Assembly: GCA_937911235.1 (NCBI GenBank)
Contig: CALDPN010000107.1
Span: 1-8,772, forward strand
Direction of reading: 5' to 3'
Source: an uncultured Bacteroidales bacterium
GTDB lineage: Bacteria; Bacteroidota; Bacteroidia; Bacteroidales; Paludibacteraceae
Length of the DNA stretch: 8,772 bases
The position numbers and the translations under genes are program-made. The notes beneath the pieces were generated by a model. It saw nothing but the letters and a program-made list of their open reading frames with translations, did no database searches and was not told the DNA's origin. Every line of letters starts with the position of its first letter. Position 1 is the stretch's first letter. Of this stretch, positions 6,707 through 8,772 are shown piece after piece.

Positions 6707-7492
6707 CTAATTTCTCACTTTTATCATAATTCTCTTTATAATGTTTTTCAAATTTTGAATCACAAACTCCTTCCACCAACTTATTGAAGAGTCGCTCCAA
6801 CGTTGTGGGTGAGTGGTAATCATAATGCGAGTAGGAAGGCTACCGCCAATAGCTGAAATAATATCATCAGAAGAATGGTAAACTTTGCCTTCACGCACCC
6901 AAATGTCTTGATACACAGGTATTTTGTCGCGAACGCTCACTTTGTATCCGTCCCACATCATACCAGTGTCTGTAAGATAAAATAGCCCAGAGAAATCTAT
7001 ATCAAAATAAGGTTCGCCAATAATGCCAAGTGCTTTGTAATCGTATTTTTTCCAAAGGTCTTTGCCATCGTATTTGCTAGTAGGTGCACCGTGCATACAA
7101 ATGGTTTTCACAGGATAAAAACCTCTGAAATATTCAAGTTTTTCCTTGAAGTGTTTGTATGCTTTATCCACATCGCCATCGAAAAGCGACATGTCTTCGT
7201 AGTGATAGCCCACTTCGTGACCTAAAGAGGCAATCTGCTTAATTTTGTCTGGCTGATTGCTCTCTGGTATTACCCTAAAATAATAAGTAGAATTTATACC
7301 CAACTCGTTTTCTATCATGGCAGTAGCCACAGAATTGTCCACTTTTAAGTCCACATCGTGACGTAGTACAATAAACTTTTCTGCAAGAGAACCCAAATTG
7401 TTTAAATACTGCTCAAAGGTATAAAACTCATAGCCCGCACTTTTAAGCGCCACTAGTAATTCTCTATATTTCTTTAAGGTAAAATCTCTCAT
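6707..7492 (-). CDS. Polysaccharide deacetylase-like (NodB-fold) protein
   Basis: This 261-residue protein carries LRHDVDLK (43-50), which resembles the metal-binding and catalytic Asp motif of family 4 carbohydrate esterases. It also has GHEVGYH (91-97), an HxxxxH variant of the usual zinc-binding HxxxH, CMHGAPTSKYD (132-142), and TTHPQRW (226-232), which could hold the late catalytic His. Such enzymes remove acetyl groups from polysaccharides, but this branch is often found in lipopolysaccharide or capsule clusters with unproven substrates. There is no signal peptide, so it probably acts in the cytosol on a precursor. The C-terminus is basic (IKNIIKRIMIKVRN-like). The FemAB-like gene follows 117 bases downstream on the same strand, past the repeat. 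The start at 7492 is preceded by a TATATTTG box and no Shine-Dalgarno site. Confidence 0.82.
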   Translation of the reverse strand: MRDFTLKKYRELLVALKSAGYEFYTFEQYLNNLGSLAEKFIVLRHDVDLKVDNSVATAMIENELGINSTYYFRVIPESNQPDKIKQIASLGHEVGYHYEDMSLFDGDVDKAYKHFKEKLEYFRGFYPVKTICMHGAPTSKYDGKDLWKKYDYKALGIIGEPYFDIDFSGLFYLTDTGMMWDGYKVSVRDKIPVYQDIWVREGKVYHSSDDIISAIGGSLPTRIMITTHPQRWSDSSISWWKEFVIQNLKNIIKRIMIKVRN

Positions 7493-7513
7493 ATATTCGA
7501 TTTTTTATCCTTG

Positions 7514-7521
7514 CAAATATA
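7514..7521 (-). promoter_or_regulatory. Candidate Bacteroidetes -7 box for the deacetylase-like gene
   Basis: TATATTTG on the minus strand fits TAnnTTTG exactly and lies 21 bases before the ATG at 7492. No clear TTTG -33 element is seen at the usual distance, so this is a half-supported promoter. Confidence 0.5.
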
Positions 7522-7551
7522 GTAAAAGATTGGAGAATTTACTCCCCGAAA

Positions 7552-7577
7552 TCTGCATAAAAAAACGGATATGCAGA
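7552..7577. other. Inverted repeat in the divergent intergenic region
   Basis: TCTGCAT (7552-7558) is matched by ATGCAGA (7571-7577) across 12 bases. It lies just upstream of the minus-strand promoter box, in the 262-base divergent spacer. It could be a protein-binding site or chance; no T-tract makes it a terminator. Confidence 0.3.
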
Positions 7578-7668
7578 AATTTGTAAAACTTTTGTAATGT
7601 TTTTGTGAATGTATATTAATGTTTGATTAATAAAACCAAATAAAAAATCGTTGCAATCTACTGTTTTA

Positions 7669-7700
7669 TACATTTGAGCCGATTTCTTTTCATACGTTTG
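7669..7700 (+). promoter_or_regulatory. Candidate Bacteroidetes promoter for the secreted-protein gene
   Basis: Two exact TAnnTTTG boxes occur: TACATTTG (7669-7676) and TACGTTTG (7693-7700). The TTTG of the first could act as the -33 element of the second, with a rather short 16-base spacing. The second box is 54 bases before the ATG at 7755. The remainder of the divergent spacer (7493-7754) is AT-rich with no gene seen. Confidence 0.45.
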
Positions 7701-7754
7701 AAAACACGTTGTAAAAGAGATTTTTTTTAATAATATTAATGTATAAAATAATTT

Positions 7755-8636
7755 ATGAAAAAGTTTACTTTATTTTTTATAGCATTGCAGATTGTTGTTT
7801 CTGTATTTGCTCAAGATAAACTATATGTTTGTAAAAAAGATGGCTCTTATACAGAGTTTTATGTTTCTGATGTGGATAGTATTGTTTTTGTACAAGAAGA
7901 GGAACCTGAGGAACCAGATTTACCGAATGATTTATTTTCAATTAACCCTATTGAAAAGGTAAAGTTTTCTCCTGGCAATTTACAATACAATCCAGGTAGA
8001 AATGAGTGGCGTTTCGCACCAGAGCAGACAGACCATATTGGTAAAGATAACTCGTATATTAGTCCTAATTATTATGGTTGGATTGATTTGTTTGGTTGGG
8101 GAACTGGAGACAATCCTACCAAGACCTCTATGTCTTATGGAGATTATACAAATTTTGTGGATTGGGGAGTGAATAAAATAGGTAATGATGAGCCTAATAC
8201 GTGGCGTTCTTTATCCTATAACGAATGGTCTTATATACTTGCTGAACGTGAGAATGCAAAAAATCTCATATCAGTTGGACGTGTTAAAGGGAATAATGGG
8301 GTAATCTTGCTTCCAGATAATTGGGTTTGCCCAGAAGGGGTGGATTTTAAGATTGGTTTTGGTGGGAATGAAGATGCGTATGCAGCCTTTCAAATAATAG
8401 ATGAGTATGTTTGGGATAAGTTAGAAGAATCTGGAGCTATATTTCTCCCTGCTTGTGGCTATCGACAAGGTACTACCGTTAAGGAATTGCAAGAAAGTTG
8501 TCGTTACTGGATAGGTTATTGGCATACTACAACGAGTGCAAGTCTGTTTTATTCAACGGCAATGAGAGCAACTTTAGGATTTACATTCCCCTACGACGGG
8601 ATGTCTGTGCGTTTGGTTTCCAGTCAAACATTTTAG
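7755..8636 (+). CDS. Secreted protein resembling the Fibrobacter/Bacteroidetes major paralogous domain family
   Basis: This 293-residue protein starts with a clear signal peptide, MKKFTLFFIALQIVVSVFA, with probable cleavage before Q20 and no lipobox Cys. Residues 22-46 (KLYVCKKDGSYTEFYVSDVDSIVF) match a short module common at the start of Bacteroidetes exported proteins. An acidic Pro-rich linker follows (EEEPEEPDLP, 48-57), then a Trp/Gly-rich domain with KVKFSPGNLQYN (68-79), GWIDLFGWGTG (108-118), ILLPDNWVCP (184-193), IFLPACGYRQGT (229-240) and GMSVRLVSS (282-290). That order resembles the FISUMP-like paralogous domains of Fibrobacter and gut Bacteroidetes, whose function is unknown. No catalytic residues can be named. 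The ATG has no Shine-Dalgarno site, only AT-rich sequence. Nothing codes convincingly in 8637-8772, and no clear terminator is seen there. Confidence 0.75.
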   Translation: MKKFTLFFIALQIVVSVFAQDKLYVCKKDGSYTEFYVSDVDSIVFVQEEEPEEPDLPNDLFSINPIEKVKFSPGNLQYNPGRNEWRFAPEQTDHIGKDNSYISPNYYGWIDLFGWGTGDNPTKTSMSYGDYTNFVDWGVNKIGNDEPNTWRSLSYNEWSYILAERENAKNLISVGRVKGNNGVILLPDNWVCPEGVDFKIGFGGNEDAYAAFQIIDEYVWDKLEESGAIFLPACGYRQGTTVKELQESCRYWIGYWHTTTSASLFYSTAMRATLGFTFPYDGMSVRLVSSQTF

Positions 8637-8772
8637 TGAATAGTTAGTAACTAGTTTCTTAGTAAGAATGTTGTTAGTTAGAAAATTTTAATATTTTTCC
8701 TCTTTTAATTTGTGTGTTTGTCATAATAAAAATTCCTCCAGTATATTAAAAATTAAGATACTAAAGGATTCT

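Noticed and set aside
6600..6800. 66-residue minus-strand frame overlapping the deacetylase-like gene end
   Set aside because: Half of it is the 3' end of the deacetylase-like gene in another frame, the rest is repeat-rich spacer, and it stops inside the heptad array. It looks like a spurious frame.

Overview
This looks like a gut-type metagenomic sequence with two different bacterial signatures joined inside one gene. The left arm (about 1-2320) reads as Firmicutes, probably Negativicutes-like. It has strong Shine-Dalgarno sites, a textbook sigma-A promoter, the rpsF-ssb gene order and a Firmicutes-type class I ketol-acid reductoisomerase. The right arm (about 2345-8772) reads as Bacteroidetes. 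It has near-absent Shine-Dalgarno sites, TAnnTTTG promoter boxes, Bacteroidetes-like IlvB and IlvD proteins and a Bacteroidetes-style secreted protein. The lineage calls rest on remembered family sequences and on promoter and RBS style; no search was run.

Layout, left to right. A partial ssb and a complete rpsF lie on the minus strand behind a sigma-A promoter (674-702). Then come an intrinsic terminator (712-741) and ilvC, ilvB and ilvD, all on the minus strand, so transcription runs ilvD-ilvB-ilvC. Upstream of ilvD is a compact leader (5380-5552): a promoter, a 19-codon leader peptide packed with Val, Leu and Ile, an antiterminator hairpin and an overlapping terminator. Further right, a FemAB/GNAT-like gene is bracketed by perfect 28-bp inverted copies of a heptad repeat. 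Next to it is a polysaccharide-deacetylase-like gene on the same strand. A divergent AT-rich spacer leads to a plus-strand gene for a secreted protein that resembles the Fibrobacter/Bacteroidetes paralogous-domain family.

How the genes work together: IlvB, IlvC and IlvD are three consecutive enzymes of valine and isoleucine synthesis, and the leader peptide is a plausible sensor of charged branched-chain tRNAs. No acetolactate synthase regulatory subunit (ilvN/ilvH) is present between ilvB and ilvC. The FemAB-like and deacetylase-like pair suggests envelope or capsular polysaccharide work.

The two points most worth checking are the ilv attenuator and the apparent lineage seam at the conserved DVGQNQM motif of IlvB (about 2323-2343). 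The seam is either a real recombinant acetolactate synthase or an assembly chimera.
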